Below are positions 12,804 through 24,551 of a stretch of 64,000 nucleotides of DNA, piece by piece. The stretch lies in NCBI GenBank assembly GCA_027627225.1, contig CM051029.1, forward strand, positions 23,765,851-23,829,850, written 5' to 3'. The first letter of the stretch is position 1, and each line of letters starts with the position of its first letter. The position numbers were made by a program, and so were the translations under genes. A model generated the notes under the pieces. It was not told the origin of the DNA. It saw only the letters and a program-made list of their open reading frames with translations, and searched no databases. Origin of the DNA: Congeria kusceri (lineage: Eukaryota > Mollusca > Bivalvia > Myida > Dreissenidae).

Positions 12804-13852
12804 CGCGACCAAATATTTTAATTATATTGTCAGGTTGAAGTACAATATTTGTATTTGCTGTTGATAAAAAAGGTGCACTACTGCTGGGTTTTGAAAATAG
12901 GTGCATGAAACATGTTCGATTACTGTAGTCCGTCCATACTGAATGTCAACGAGATGCCGGTTTATCATCTCCATTTCTAGGTACAAAACGGTATAATATT
13001 GAGTCCAATTACGTTATTCACCAACCTATTCTTTGAGTTAAGACTTAGAAAAACGAATAATCTTAAAACTGTTATGTTCTAAGAACGCAGATAAATTGAA
13101 TCTTACTTGGTATTCACCAACTGTAATTAGAATTGTCTTTATTTAAAATGATTTATCGGTGACGAAAGCAACAATGTTATTCAGAATATTAAACGCAGAA
13201 TTATATTTTCTTGGGTCTAAGTCTGTTCTTAATTCTTTAGTCTTAGATTGGGTTGGTGAATAAGGTCCCAAATAAACACACAGTAAAGAAAGACTTAGGC
13301 AATACACAACTAGAGCTATTTCCGTATTTCGTACTTGGTTGCTACCTCCGCGTCGTATGATAAAAGGTGATCAGAAATACCTGTCTTTTAAACGAATTTT
13401 TTTTGCGTTCTTGGAAGAATTATGGCACTCACCCTTGCGTTAATGAATTGTAATGGGCGTTAAATTACACTGCACTCACCACTTGTGTGTGTGTGTGTCT
13501 GTGCGAAAATGCACTTGAACACATTGTATCCAGATAAAGTGTATTAAAATAGCGTTTGTCTGCAATGTTTGTGAAACTTAATATGTATTATCTATTGTGA
13601 AATCTACTTCAGGCAGCAATTGAAAAGCTCTTAGTGATGCATAGACATGCAGGAAAATGTAATGACTTAAATAAGATCCAATATCTTCATAACGAGTAGG
13701 GGCAACTGCATTATAATGAGCCTTTGTTTGGTTGTTCGTGCATTTTCCCTTCAAATTGTATCATGTGGTCTATTTGTATTTAAGTGCTCATGTACAAAGC
13801 AATACTGAGGGAGTGTCGGCGTAAGACTAAATCAGATAAATTGGTTTTGAAG
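12804..13852. other. Stretch without a recognised gene
   Basis: No coding exon, tRNA or well-defined repeat was found. A short GT run lies at about 13484-13500. Confidence 0.45.
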
Positions 13853-13853
13853 A

Positions 13854-13934
<81 letters not shown>

Positions 13935-13936
13935 TA
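13853..13936. repeat. Compound CT then TA microsatellite
   Basis: About 40 bp of (CT)n pass directly into about 40 bp of (TA)n with one ACAT interruption. Nothing around it looks coding. Confidence 0.95.
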
Positions 13937-16427
13937 ACACCAACAGTATTTTACAACATGTTGTAAGCAATGACCGGAAAAATAATATAATGACAAGCTA
14001 ATAAATATGCGTTTCACAAGAAGTTTTAAACCCGTGAGATAGGAAGTAGTTTATCGATAACAGCTCTGCCTGTTTGGATTAGTCATCGGAAATACATGAA
14101 CGTCAATATTTTCTTCCTGTTTCAATGTTGCACGGCAACAACATACAATCTTCCCAGTAAGCGACAAGACAGGTTTGCAAAACCTAATTCATCGAATAAA
14201 AACTAAGTTTTGAAGGGGTATCGATGCATCAGACCGGGATTTCCCAAGATGATATCAGGTTGCACAGGTACAATATGTAGCTATGAGGCGTGCACCTGGT
14301 TGTTATTAACAAAGGGCGTATTGACATATTTTGAACGCAAACACTCACGTACGCATTATTAAAGGCACGCTATTTTAAAAAATAAGAACATTCTAAAGGT
14401 ATTTGGAATTGAAGAATATTGCAAACAACTTAGTACACCATTTCTACCTAAACATTGAACATGAGTTATATATAGTTTACATTTTCTGAAAGTGTTACCG
14501 GGCATTATTTGATATTGTGAATGGCCTTGCTTCGGAATTTAAACCTTGATTTATTCGAAAAATACCCGAATATGTAAACATACTCTTTATTTATAAACAG
14601 TTTAAATGGTTACATATGATTCTCGGATTAAGAAAACTTTTAAAATATATTGTTGTGTGTAAAGGGTACAACGCATAATGTTGTTTTATTCAATTGTTAA
14701 CATTGAAAAAAGAAAAATATTGTTTACCCAACGCGCATTTGGAGCCTTTAAAGTACGGTTTGTTTTGCACAAACATCGAGGCCTTGGCATAGTTAACTAC
14801 ATGTTTAGGTGGTTTTACGTCAGGCGATATGCTATCAGTTGGCAATCTCATAAACATGCGAGAATTGCGTGCAGAAAATATGACAGCATGTAATATGATT
14901 CTCGCAATACCACTTATACAAAGGGAAGCTAATACATTGTATTTCAAGTAAAGAAACGCGCAGGTTTATTCCCCATTGATTGGTATTTTTTGTTAAATTT
15001 ACATTTGTAATGGTTTTATGCTTGTTATCGACAAATTCAATAATAAATAAATAATAATAATAATTAAACATGTATCCAGTCAATGTGTTGCAAAAACAAA
15101 GCAAAAGCGAAAGGTACACAACAGTGACGTGTAGTTATACAAACACTGGGAACACATTATTTTTGGACACAACTGAATAATACAAAATTAATTTACTAAT
15201 ACTTACATAAGGACCGTTAGCGATCACTGTCTATCGGAAGAAATATCGCGTGGAGTTTGAATTGTAACATGCAGGAGATCTAGTGTACCATGCGTCTAAT
15301 ACATTTCCCTGCGGCTACCTGCCTCATGATTAGCAAATAATTTTATACAATAATTATTTAACAAACCCAATCACTATAAAATCATGGAGGAGATCTATTT
15401 AAATCAGTGGATGGAATATATATTCTATATATGTATCTTATATACAAGACGGGCGGATGCAACACTAATTTCCTACTATGTGATTGGCTAGCTTAGTATC
15501 TTAAAATCTAGACAGGGTATGGAGCCCCGTATATTTGTCGCTTCGTAGATCGCATCAAAAGCAATTATTGTGCCTTAATACTGCACGGACAAAGGAAAGT
15601 GATTCTTTCTGATGTCAGAATCATGTTACTGCTGCTTTTCCAACGTCCAAACAAAGTTTGTTACGAGGTATTCGCATGTAGAAGAATCAACAAACATTGC
15701 TGTCAAAAGGCTTTCTATTGTATTTATGTAATACTTACTTTTGCGTTTATTCTTCATTTGAATCATGCTTCCTTAATTATGTATATCCAACACTGTGAAT
15801 GTACATGTACTAAATGGATCATCAAGTCTAGTTGAATTACACTGGTGGTTGTTTGCTTTTGTCAAAACAGTTCATAAAGTTATACCTAAGGCAAGATATA
15901 TGCTCAGATAAGGTACATGGTGCTGTCAAAAATTAGCAGGGTGAAAAGCCAGACCTGTTCGTTGTCTTCTTTTAAATAAGTTGCTAGATTAAGGGGTCTT
16001 TTAGTCAAATGCTTGTAATTAAGGTGTATAAACATTGTTTATTCATTGGGTAAAACAAAAAGAATTCCACAAGATATTCAAAATGTCTGTGTTGAGAAGC
16101 CCAGAGGGGTAGACGGTGGAACCGAAAAGGCACAGTGCGCGTGCATTACTATGTTATTTTGCTCTAGATCTTTCCGTACTTGAACAAGTCAATCCAATAT
16201 CCGTATCGATTGGTTAACAGGAATTATTCATTCCTACTACTGTCAAAACAACCGCTGTCTTCATCATTCATATCATCAACAGCTAAATAATAGTTATTAC
16301 CTACAACATAAACCATTATTACAACCACTAGGATCTGTCGCATTAACATCACTTACTCACCTATCATTATTGTCACTAAATTCAATATCATTATGATTTT
16401 ATCATCAACATGTAAGTACTACTCACC
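13937..16427. other. Stretch without a recognised gene
   Basis: Several 60-95 codon open frames are present (for example 14678-14893 plus and 14835-15119 minus) but none has recognisable motifs, a signal peptide followed by a domain, or matched splice sites. A weak interrupted AAT run lies near 15040-15065. Confidence 0.4.
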
Positions 16428-16562
16428 GCCAACATCTACACCTTTATCATCACCAACATCTACAGCCTTATCATCACCAACATTTACAGCCTTATCATCA
16501 CCAACATATACAGCCTAATCATCACCAACATCTACACACGTATCATTACCATCTACACACTT
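16428..16562. repeat. 24-bp minisatellite, about five units
   Basis: The unit is close to CATCACCAACATCTACAGCC plus TTAT. Copies run from about 16428 to 16562 with decay at both ends. The surrounding 200 bp is also rich in ATCAT/CACCA triplets. Confidence 0.85.
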
Positions 16563-17605
16563 CTCAAGAGATAAAGTGTATTATCAACTTATCATCCCAA
16601 TGATTTGTTACCATCGTTTCCCCTTTTCTAATGGTTGGATTTTGTATTACCTTACACTCATACAGCCATAAAATAAGCTTATGGTTAATATATATGTATA
16701 ATAAAACTATTTTAAAAACAAATTATGATATTTAATAAACATTATGTACAACAACCAAAATTAGGTAGCAAAATACCGAGGACATCCCTAAATATTAAAA
16801 TTATAGTTGTATCATGCATATCACACTGATACCTTTTTTAAAAATAATATCGAATGTCAGTGGCTATTTAAAACTATAAATCTTACAATAGTTTCAAGCA
16901 TTTACAAGAATGCTGATAACATGTATGTGTGTGCAAACGAAATAAAACATCACGTTTTGAACATCCGTTTTAAGTCACATACGAGTAAATTTGTATAATG
17001 GCATATATTCTTACAGACCCATTGTGTAATATAGAAGAAAAATCCCTTTGCTATTTAACAAAGGAAATCAATTAAACTTTGCTTATGTCATTGTTTTCTT
17101 GTTATAACAATGGCAAATATGTCATAAATATTTTTTTAAATTTAGTACCTATAACAATAATAGAATTGGCCTTAAATAATTACCCTCTACCTTAGGATTA
17201 TTTTTTATTTTGTAAAACTCACAAATCAGGATAAAGTTTATAAAACAAAGATAACATGATATGTGCAGTTATATATTATTACTCACATAACAATACTCTC
17301 CTTCTTATAGATTTTTTATGTTTTTATTTGTGGGCAAAACAGTTGGACCTGCAGTTACGACCGTTTTGAACAAACTATATTTCATAATAGGATACGAACT
17401 TATGCAAATTAATGTTTTTATGATAATTGTAGGGAGAGTACTGGGCTTATTTCTTCAAATGTTACAAATATTGGTGAAACAATACAAAATATGCAAAAAA
17501 AAGGATCATCGTTTTTGTAAAAAGGACCGTTTTGCGCTGAGCCCGCGAAATTTTATTGTCGATAACCCCCTTTTAAACAATCAAATAAAACACAATATGT
17601 AAATA
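16563..17605. other. Stretch without a recognised gene
   Basis: A 94-codon open frame at 17318-17602 (plus) has hydrophobic and Lys-rich halves but no family resemblance I can name, and I do not call it a gene. Confidence 0.4.
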
Positions 17606-18183
17606 CAGTCGAAACGTGATACTGCGAATCGCGATACAACGAAATGACGGGATACTACGAATAAGGCTGCCGGTCCCGTCCGTTTTCCTTGTACGTTTAA
17701 CTACAAAAAGATGCGATACTACGGATGCGCGATAATACAATAGATGCGTTACTATGACTGTTCACACTTTTTCAACGATCATTTCACACCTCTGCCCAGT
17801 CAGACACCTAGCCAGTTTGTTTGCACCATGGACAAATATAGTTGTTAACAAGTTTAATTACCAGTTTAACCCACTAAATGATGCCGTGCACTATATGCGT
17901 TTGACTTAAATGACTTTCGTATTAGGCGATAATATGTCATTGCGATTTCGATTGCTGTGCGTGGATTTTATATTTTTATAATGGCATACATATATACAAG
18001 CCTATTGTCAAATGCATTTACTTTATTGAGTGTGCTTGTGTTCTTAAAAGCTACGACATCACGTAAATTAACACCAAATGTAAGAATATTACGTTATTTC
18101 CGAAAGATGCGATATTTCGAAAAACGCGTTACAACGAAACAAATCGGTGTCTCCCGTGACTATTCGTAGTATCGCGTTTCAAC
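17606..18183. mobile_element. TIR DNA-transposon derivative (pogo/mariner-like MITE)
   Basis: The left end reads CAGTCGAAACGTGATACTGC after a TA; the right end, reversed, reads GTTGAAACGCGATACTACGA. The terminal repeats are therefore about 24 bp with a few mismatches. GATACTACG- and GCGATA-like subterminal motifs recur inside (about 17648, 17713, 17728, 18105). The body is under 600 bp and has no transposase frame. TA-flanking and a CAG start fit Tc1/mariner-pogo elements, but the superfamily is only suggested. Confidence 0.6.
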
Positions 18184-19993
18184 CTCACCTGAAACATTAA
18201 TAAAGTGTTTGAGGGATGATCTGCCGTATTGCATATACAAAAATGTTTCATTCGAAGGTCTCGTAATTTGACATGTTATCGTTTAATTTTACGCAGGTCT
18301 TCAGTGGCAGGACACAGTTGTATCAACGGGACGCCTGGGCTGTTTTTAAAGTGATAAACCTATTTCATTTTCAACAGGGTTCGTAACATTTTGGACAATA
18401 GCAATTATGCTATGTTTATATATCATCATTTTTATGTTTTGTACTTATACTAGGAATGTTTGAAAGGTGTTTATTTTGCATGCAAATATAAACATTTACG
18501 TAATGCGTTTATCGGTAAACGTCTTGAGTTTATATTTGTTTAAATGCAAATAAGTCACCTTGCTAGCTATAAAAGGAAAAACAACGTTAAATCGTTATGA
18601 TGTCGATAATGTATGTTAGACATAACCTTTCACTCATTAATTTCTTGTCTATCAAGGTGTCATCATATAATCTTGGTGTTATCAAAATGGAAGTACTTGG
18701 TGCAGTTTGATTTAGCACGACACATACGGAAGGTTTTGCAAGTCTTGATCATCGTGAAGCGATTGTAAAACATTCGAAATTGCACGTAGCCTTACTCTTT
18801 AATCAGATATATGGCTCCGTAAATTCTTCAATATTTCTTAGATAAAAAGGACCAAGGTCTGCGTTGCACACAAATATATTTTATGCGGTTAGGACACGTT
18901 TTATTCGTTATCTTCTTCGTTGGTCACGTTTGCATGTTTAAGGTTTTATTTAGAAATGCGATAACACAAACAAATTTATTTGGTTTATAACAAATTCATA
19001 GTGTTACTAGGTTCCGCTTAATCATCTCATTATCACATTGCATATTTGAATTTAGTTTTAAGACGGTTTGCGGACACGAACGGTTTTTAGTAGAGCGATT
19101 TCGAGAAAGTGAATCACGTGACCTACTTTTTATTTTGCGGGCTACGAAACATTTACAATCGATACCCCAAATTGATACCATTGATATATGTCGGTTTGTT
19201 CAAGATTTGTTGACACGTTGAATGTTCTGCATATTTTTGCGCTTGCATTAAGGCGTTTGTATACCGCTACCTGCATACGATAACGATATTCTTTTCGCAA
19301 ATTATGAATAATTTTTGAAAACCTTTCATGTAAATATAAGCATGATCATCTTCTTTTTTGCGATAACCGGCAATAGTTCGCGAAAAAAAATCAGATTATC
19401 TTATGCAGTACTAGGCACTAATTTGACTTTGGTTTCTTGATAACCAGCAAATATTTTCACGAAAACGTCAAAATATTTCGCGAAGGTAATTTAAGTTTTT
19501 GCGAAAGTTTTCAAGTTTTTGCGAAAGCGTCTTAAACTTGTATGAACATTGTCTTGTTATCTTAGTGTGCCACCATATCATACAAACCTATACTATCTAC
19601 CACTATATAATAAATATTATAAGCTATAACTGAAGTGTTCTTGCAATCATTTCCATCATTAATAATAAATTTGCGTTCTTGAGAGAGTCTTCAAATGGCT
19701 TACATTTTTGGCGGGTATAAATATTCAAATAACTTTACTTTAAGTGTTTCAAAAGACATAAGGACGTGGAATAAATGGGAAACATCAATAAATAAAACGC
19801 CCTTTCTTTACAGATAAAGTTTGTTGTATAACAAGCAGCTAAGCAAGGTCGTAGTTTGACACAACATGTTACCTTATACATGTCTAAGCATGAAAAAAGT
19901 ACGGGGCCGAAGTAGGAATTTTAAATTAAGATCCACTAAGAATTCTTTGACGATTACTATTTTATTTCGTTGGAAAAGACAATTTGACGTAGA
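18184..19993. other. Stretch without a recognised gene
   Basis: Rich in short TTTTGCGA/CGCGAA-type words (about 19290-19540), which suggests decayed repeat DNA. No exon or RNA gene is supported. Confidence 0.4.
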
Positions 19994-20425
19994 ATGGGAG
20001 ATTTTATCAAGCATTTGAAACACACCCTTCCGTTCAATATTCTAAATTGTATTCTATGTATAATAAATACCACTTACGTATCACATGCGAAGTCAAACGC
20101 CAATGTATATCAGGTATCTAAAGCAGATGAAAAGCAAAACATTCCAAAAGATCTGGTAAAACGCATGGATAGGCTAGAAGCTCACATTGCTAAGAATATA
20201 AATCAGCAGAGAAATCGAAACAAACCAGAAGATGACAGAAGGAATAGGAACGATAACTGGAGAAAGCAGTGGCAAGGATCCGTCAATCAAAGGTATGAAA
20301 ATTACGGACGAATTGATGAGAATACGTTTAGAAGGTGATGTAATAGTAATTATAGAAGAGACGATGCAAACAACAGTGACAACAGAAATCAGAGAGATAG
20401 GAGTATTCTTTCTTTTCTACTGAAT
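19994..20425 (+). pseudogene. Gag-like remnant of an LTR retrotransposon
   Basis: From about 20090 the frame reads a short amphipathic helix (DLVKRMDRLEAHIAK) followed by a long Arg/Asn/Gln/Asp-rich tract (QQRNRNKPEDDRRNRNDNWR). It stops at TGA 20336 but continues in the same frame as CNSNYRRDDANN and RNQRDRS. A coiled helix followed by a basic polar tract just before a zinc knuckle is typical of retrotransposon Gag C-termini, but here the knuckle cysteines are gone. No protease, RT or integrase follows. It could also be a decayed basic host protein; Gag is the better fit. Confidence 0.45.
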
Positions 20426-20850
20426 CATTAATAACACAACATAATCGAGCTGGGTGGAAGAAATCACCGTTGATAATATAAACGCAAGGCAACGTTAATA
20501 CAAATATATTCATTTTGTGTAAATGTTGCAGCGATAATATTTTATAATATTATCATGAAATTATTAATTGTTATATAAATTGATAGAAATGTACGTTGTT
20601 ATGTTTGTTCACTTAAAATCCTATGTTTTCAATTCTTTCAATAATTAGTAGTAAGTAGTAATAGTGACCAGTAGTCAATAGTTTAGAGTAAAGTAGTTCA
20701 ATCAGACTAATTCGTTCTGTTACCACCAACTAATCCATGTTTCACTTCAAATCAGTTCGAGTTCACCATTTTGCACGATTTTCTTTTATATGCAAATTTA
20801 AATTGACCATTGGCGATTTTCTGAAGTACAGCGAATCACGTGTTCACGTC

Positions 20851-20924
20851 ATTCGTTGTTCTTCTTTACATCTATACAGATGTTTATTTATAATTTTATA
20901 TTATAAATAATTATATTATTTACA
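20851..20924. repeat. Perfect 74-bp direct repeat, copy A
   Basis: Identical, base for base by eye, to 21115-21188. It begins ATTCGTTGTTCTTC and ends ATTATATTATTTACA. The 264-bp offset and lack of mismatches point to a recent event (duplication, or terminal repeats of a small element). Confidence 0.9.
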
Positions 20925-21114
20925 ATTAATTATATTTAGCCTATAATTTATATGCCGCGTTTGTATTACGGTATTACTTGTAATATCTTCTATTTGTGTG
21001 TAAATTTGTATTTTGATATTTTTATTTATTTTCTTTGTACTTTTCTATTGCTATGTAGTCGGTACACACAACCAACATAAATAATGTATTTTGTATTTCG
21101 ATATATTTAAGGAG

Positions 21115-21188
21115 ATTCGTTGTTCTTCTTTACATCTATACAGATGTTTATTTATAATTTTATATTATAAATAATTATATTATTTACA
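21115..21188. repeat. Perfect 74-bp direct repeat, copy B
   Basis: Second copy of the 20851-20924 repeat. It ends about 70 bp before the miniature LTR element at 21260. The 190 bp between the copies is AT-rich and non-coding. Confidence 0.9.
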
Positions 21189-21263
21189 GCCTATGCACGA
21201 GTTATTGTTTTCCCCACCTTCGTCGCGTGAAAATAAACCATACCCAACCCCGGCAACAGTGTG

Positions 21264-21336
21264 CAGCCAGTCCGGGACTCGAATCCGGGACCTCTCGTTA
21301 TCAGGGCGAGCACTCTACCGAGTGAGCTAACCGGAC
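21264..21336 (-). other. tRNA-like module in the left LTR
   Basis: On the minus strand it shows an A-box-like TTAGCTCACTCGGTAGAG and a B-box-like ATTCGAGTCCC, a D-arm (GCTC..GAGT) and a T-arm. The anticodon stem reads CTCG..CGAG with loop sequence around CTGATAA. It resembles tRNA-Ile-type D and T arms, but the acceptor stem is imperfect and the T-stem has a G-to-A change at the usual GTTCGA. A functional tRNA is unlikely. Confidence 0.6.
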
Positions 21337-21544
21337 TAGCTGCACACGTTTCACCACCCGGCGACATTTGGCGCCCAACGTGGGACCGTGGCATGAGCAA
21401 TTCCTCATAGAACCTGCCCGTGGGTTCGTCGGGATCAGGTTTATACTGTTCCCTATGACTCGAATTCGAGGACGAATTCCAACTTGGCAGCGGAGAATGG
21501 CACGGTACCGAACTAAAGCGGGATTGGTGATTGGTGTGTAAGCG

Positions 21545-21617
21545 GCCCGGTTAGCTCACTCGGTAGAGCGCTCGCCCTGATAGCGAGAGGTCCCGGGTTC
21601 GAGTCCCGGACTGGCTG
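21545..21617 (+). other. tRNA-like module in the right LTR
   Basis: It reads TTAGCTCACTCGGTAGAGCG (D arm) and GGTTCGAGTCC (T arm, with a perfect 5-bp T stem CCGGG/CCCGG). The anticodon stem CTCGC/GCGAG is perfect but its seven-base loop, CCTGATA, lacks the usual U33. The acceptor stem pairs at most positions with one mismatch and two G-T pairs. It has intact A- and B-box-like promoter words and could be read by RNA polymerase III, but it is not a canonical tRNA. Confidence 0.65.
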
Positions 21618-21641
21618 CACACTTTTCACCACCCGGCGACA

Positions 21642-22264
21642 TAAATAAGATCACAATATTTATGATTGTATGCGCACGAACTCATGTTAAGCAGTTATTT
21701 ACGATTACATAAAATTTATCGGACCTTGAGGTTATCAAACAGGAAGAACGTGGATGATATTAATCGAAACAGAAAATACCCGTTAAGTCCGTTTTAATCC
21801 CTTTAAGTCGATCGCCAAAACAACCGAAATTCTACTTAACCTGCACACCATTGAATATAGGACGAAAAATCTGGTCCACTGAATAAAAAAATAGAAAAAT
21901 CATTTAATGCAAACAACGCAAAACGTTAAACATCATTCGCCATGTTTATTATACAAATAAGTACCACTTTGTCTCACATCATGTTTTCAGTGCGGTTGGA
22001 AACATTGATTGAACCACATTTTTATTACATAAGTTGAATTTGTAAAACTCAGCTATTAATCTAACAGTTATCAGATCAGAGATCAATTAACAAATAGAGA
22101 TAAGAAATATGTATACAAACCTGCGGGAACCCTCGTTTTATCTCGTGGCCCCGGCGTTATCACGAGACTTAAGCGTGTACGCTCGCCATTTCACTTTGTT
22201 GATCATATACATTGCATGTATACCAATAAACATGATTGTGTGAATGCGCCTTAGAGTTGAACAA
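21642..22264. other. Stretch without a recognised gene
   Basis: Read on both strands; no exon, RNA or defined repeat found. Confidence 0.4.
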
Positions 22265-22830
22265 GTTTGTTCGAAACTGTACACCAAGAAACAAAAAATG
22301 TTACTTTTATTATTAATAGTTACGAAGATATTCACAAGCGAGGCTTTGTAAAATTTCAGACTGAGGCAGCAAGATTTTATACAAAAGCATATACCCAGCC
22401 GTTGCCTAATACTTTGCCATTTTTTCTTTTAAAAGTAGCTAACCTGCCTTTACCAAAACTATGTTATTTCTGGACGGATTTTGCTGAATAAATTCTCATT
22501 TTGAAGGAAATTTAAAACTAAACAAGATGAAACCAACACTGTTATTTTATCTTCAATAGTTCAGTAAATATTCAGAGCGAGGTTTTGTAACATTTCAGAC
22601 TGAAGCAGCAAGATTTTTTATTGAAAAGTATATACCCAGCCTTTGCCTAATACTTTGTCATTTCTGGACGGATTTATCTGAATAAAGATTTATTTTAAAG
22701 GCAATTGTACCACAAGAAACAAATATTGTTATTATACCTATTATAGTTCCGGAGTTATTCATATTTTAAAGCGAGGCTATGTACGAATTCAGACTAAGGC
22801 AGCAATATATGTTATTGAAAATGCGGATGC
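22265..22830. repeat. Three diverged tandem units of about 180-245 bp
   Basis: Each unit has the order: ACCAAGAAACAAA..TGTTA, then TAGTT..G.A.ATTCA, GCGAGGCTTTGTA, TTCAGACTGAGGCAGCAAGAT and ATACCCAGCC.TTGCCTAATACT, then TTTCTGGACGGATTT.CTGAAT. Units begin near 22279, 22525 and 22707; the first has an extra about 40-bp insert and the third is truncated. Confidence 0.75.
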
Positions 22831-23054
22831 TATAATAACTCTAATTACCCTGGAACGTATTTCATTTACAAGCTTCAATTATACATTCACATAAACTTAA
22901 CCATGAAACAAGCACACATTAGCAACATGCCATTCATACATTCGAGTCTTCAGCCAGATTTGTCAGCATGACGACTATGGGCACGCGTTCTGATATAATC
23001 ATTCTCCGGAAATCCTTAATTGTATTTTCGAGAGGTCCTGAAAATATTTATCAG

Positions 23055-23116
23055 TGATAATAATAATAATATTAATACAATTATGACGATAATAATAATA
23101 ATAATAATAGTAATGA

Positions 23117-23156
<40 letters not shown>

Positions 23157-23190
23157 TATAACAATAATAATGATAATAATAATGTTTTAC
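23055..23190. repeat. Compound AAT/ATA and ACT microsatellite
   Basis: Interrupted (ATA)n, then (ACT)n at about 23116-23155, then ATA/ATG repeats. Non-coding. Confidence 0.9.
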
Positions 23191-23528
23191 TGGATCGAAT
23201 TTTACCTAGTGTGGCGATATATCGCCTCGGTTTGTGATATCCCTACATGTTTGAAGCAGTTCTTATTTAACTATCCAATTCAATTATAAAGTAAAACCTT
23301 ATTATAAAATACTTACTAGGATACATATTCCAATATATAGTATTTGCCGCTTCCATTTCGTGCATAAGCCCACGTGGCAATTTCTGTTTTCAATATGACA
23401 ACAAACAGAACACACCACAGTATGATTTTAAGGCTATATAAGAGTTAACAATAGCCATTTCAAAACTGGTGATTTGACACACAATCTAAGAATTATGTAA
23501 TGACTTTCATGAAAATATGTTTAATTCA

Positions 23529-24551
23529 TCATACGTCGTATTCATTGAAAATTAACCTGGGTTCAATATGCACTTCTTTAATTTCTTCTAGAAGTTGATT
23601 TACGTAGAATGTTCTCCCTTTGAAAATATTCGAATACATATTGCTATAAGCCCCTTCTTCTGCATTGTCGTTGAAGGAATTATGCAGTTGTTCATACACG
23701 GTAGTTTCTATAACGGCTGCACGTGGTTTTGTTTCTGGTTCGTTTTCGTGACCTGTAGATGAGGCTGTATCTAAACGAATGTTTGCTTTGCGAGAATGTA
23801 TTATTTTATATTATTGTGGAAACAAAATTTACAGATAAAGTGAATACTTACAATAAAAGCATATTTGTATTACATGTATTTTAATTTAGAGAAATGTCTT
23901 TATAGCTGTTTTTTAATAAGGGATTGATATGCGAAGAAATTATCATTGTATAATACAATACTGGTAGATGCAATTACATTCAATCGTTGAAAAATCGTTT
24001 CGAATATGGGTGAAATAGAGCAAACTAAAATTAACGTTCGTACGTGAGGAATCAGTTGTCTAGCATTTTTGAATTATATTCGATAAGCCACATATACTTA
24101 TTTATCAAATATGACAATACATTGATGCAATGTAATATTGTAATTATTCAAGGTATCTTTATGGTACATTTGATGAAATGTACCCTACATGCTCACTTTA
24201 AAATGCAACCGTTGTAAAGTTAGCTCATTAATATTCATTTATATTCATACCAACTGATATTAAACAGATTATTATGTATTTATTTGCGTACCAAATGTAT
24301 AGTTGCCACTTTTAGAAGATGAATCATGTGTACGGCTTCTGAAACAAAAATTAAAAACGTAAACACAACAATTTGGAGAGGTCTTTTACCATCAATTACT
24401 CGTACGAAGCTGATTTGCTTTTATATACATGTGTATACTGATTATTTTAAAGCCTTTCAAGACCTAATAACATCATACACTCTTTCATTGTATATAAGCA
24501 ATGAAAAGAGGGGTACTTACGATCGACATCGAAATAATTTACTGTGCGTTA
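23529..24551 (-). CDS. Receptor cytoplasmic tail, three exons
   Basis: Exons 24551-24521 (31 bp), 24338-24292 (47 bp) and 23770-23529 join in frame (phases 1, 2, 1, then stop TGA) with good TTTCAG/TTTAG acceptors. The tail has about 107 residues. Tyrosine motifs: TVYEQL (ITIM-like YxxL), AYSNM (YxNM, fits Grb2-type and PI3K-type SH2 docking) and MYSNI (YxxI). It ends FNEYDV. This tail is free of lesions although most extracellular cassettes are dead. Signalling roles are inferred from motifs only. Confidence 0.8.

Larger units (their letters stand above)
21260..21641 (+). mobile_element. Miniature LTR retrotransposon (TRIM-like) carrying tRNA-like modules
   Basis: Two terminal segments of exactly 107 bp (21260-21366 and 21535-21641) both start TGTG and end in CACCACCCGGCGACA. 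Two bases after the left one comes TGGCGCCCAACGTGGGAC (21369-21386), which matches a primer-binding site complementary to the 3' end of tRNA-Lys. The internal part is about 170 bp and non-coding, so the element would depend on another element for mobility. Inside the two LTRs lies an about 75-bp tRNA-like module in opposite orientations. No matching target-site duplication is visible. The polypurine tract before the right LTR is weak. Confidence 0.7.

Noticed and set aside
12224..12812. Open frames of poly-Thr, poly-Tyr, poly-Val and poly-Leu on both strands
   Set aside because: They are translations of the TAG trinucleotide microsatellite and have no unique sequence.
17318..17602. 94-codon plus-strand frame with hydrophobic stretch
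   Set aside because: No domain, no splice context and no paralogue; length is within chance for AT-rich DNA on six frames.
21191..21400. 69-codon minus-strand frame (with SSLGRVLALITRGPGFESRT)
   Set aside because: It is the translation of the LTR and tRNA-like module, a common artefact in such repeats, not a protein gene.
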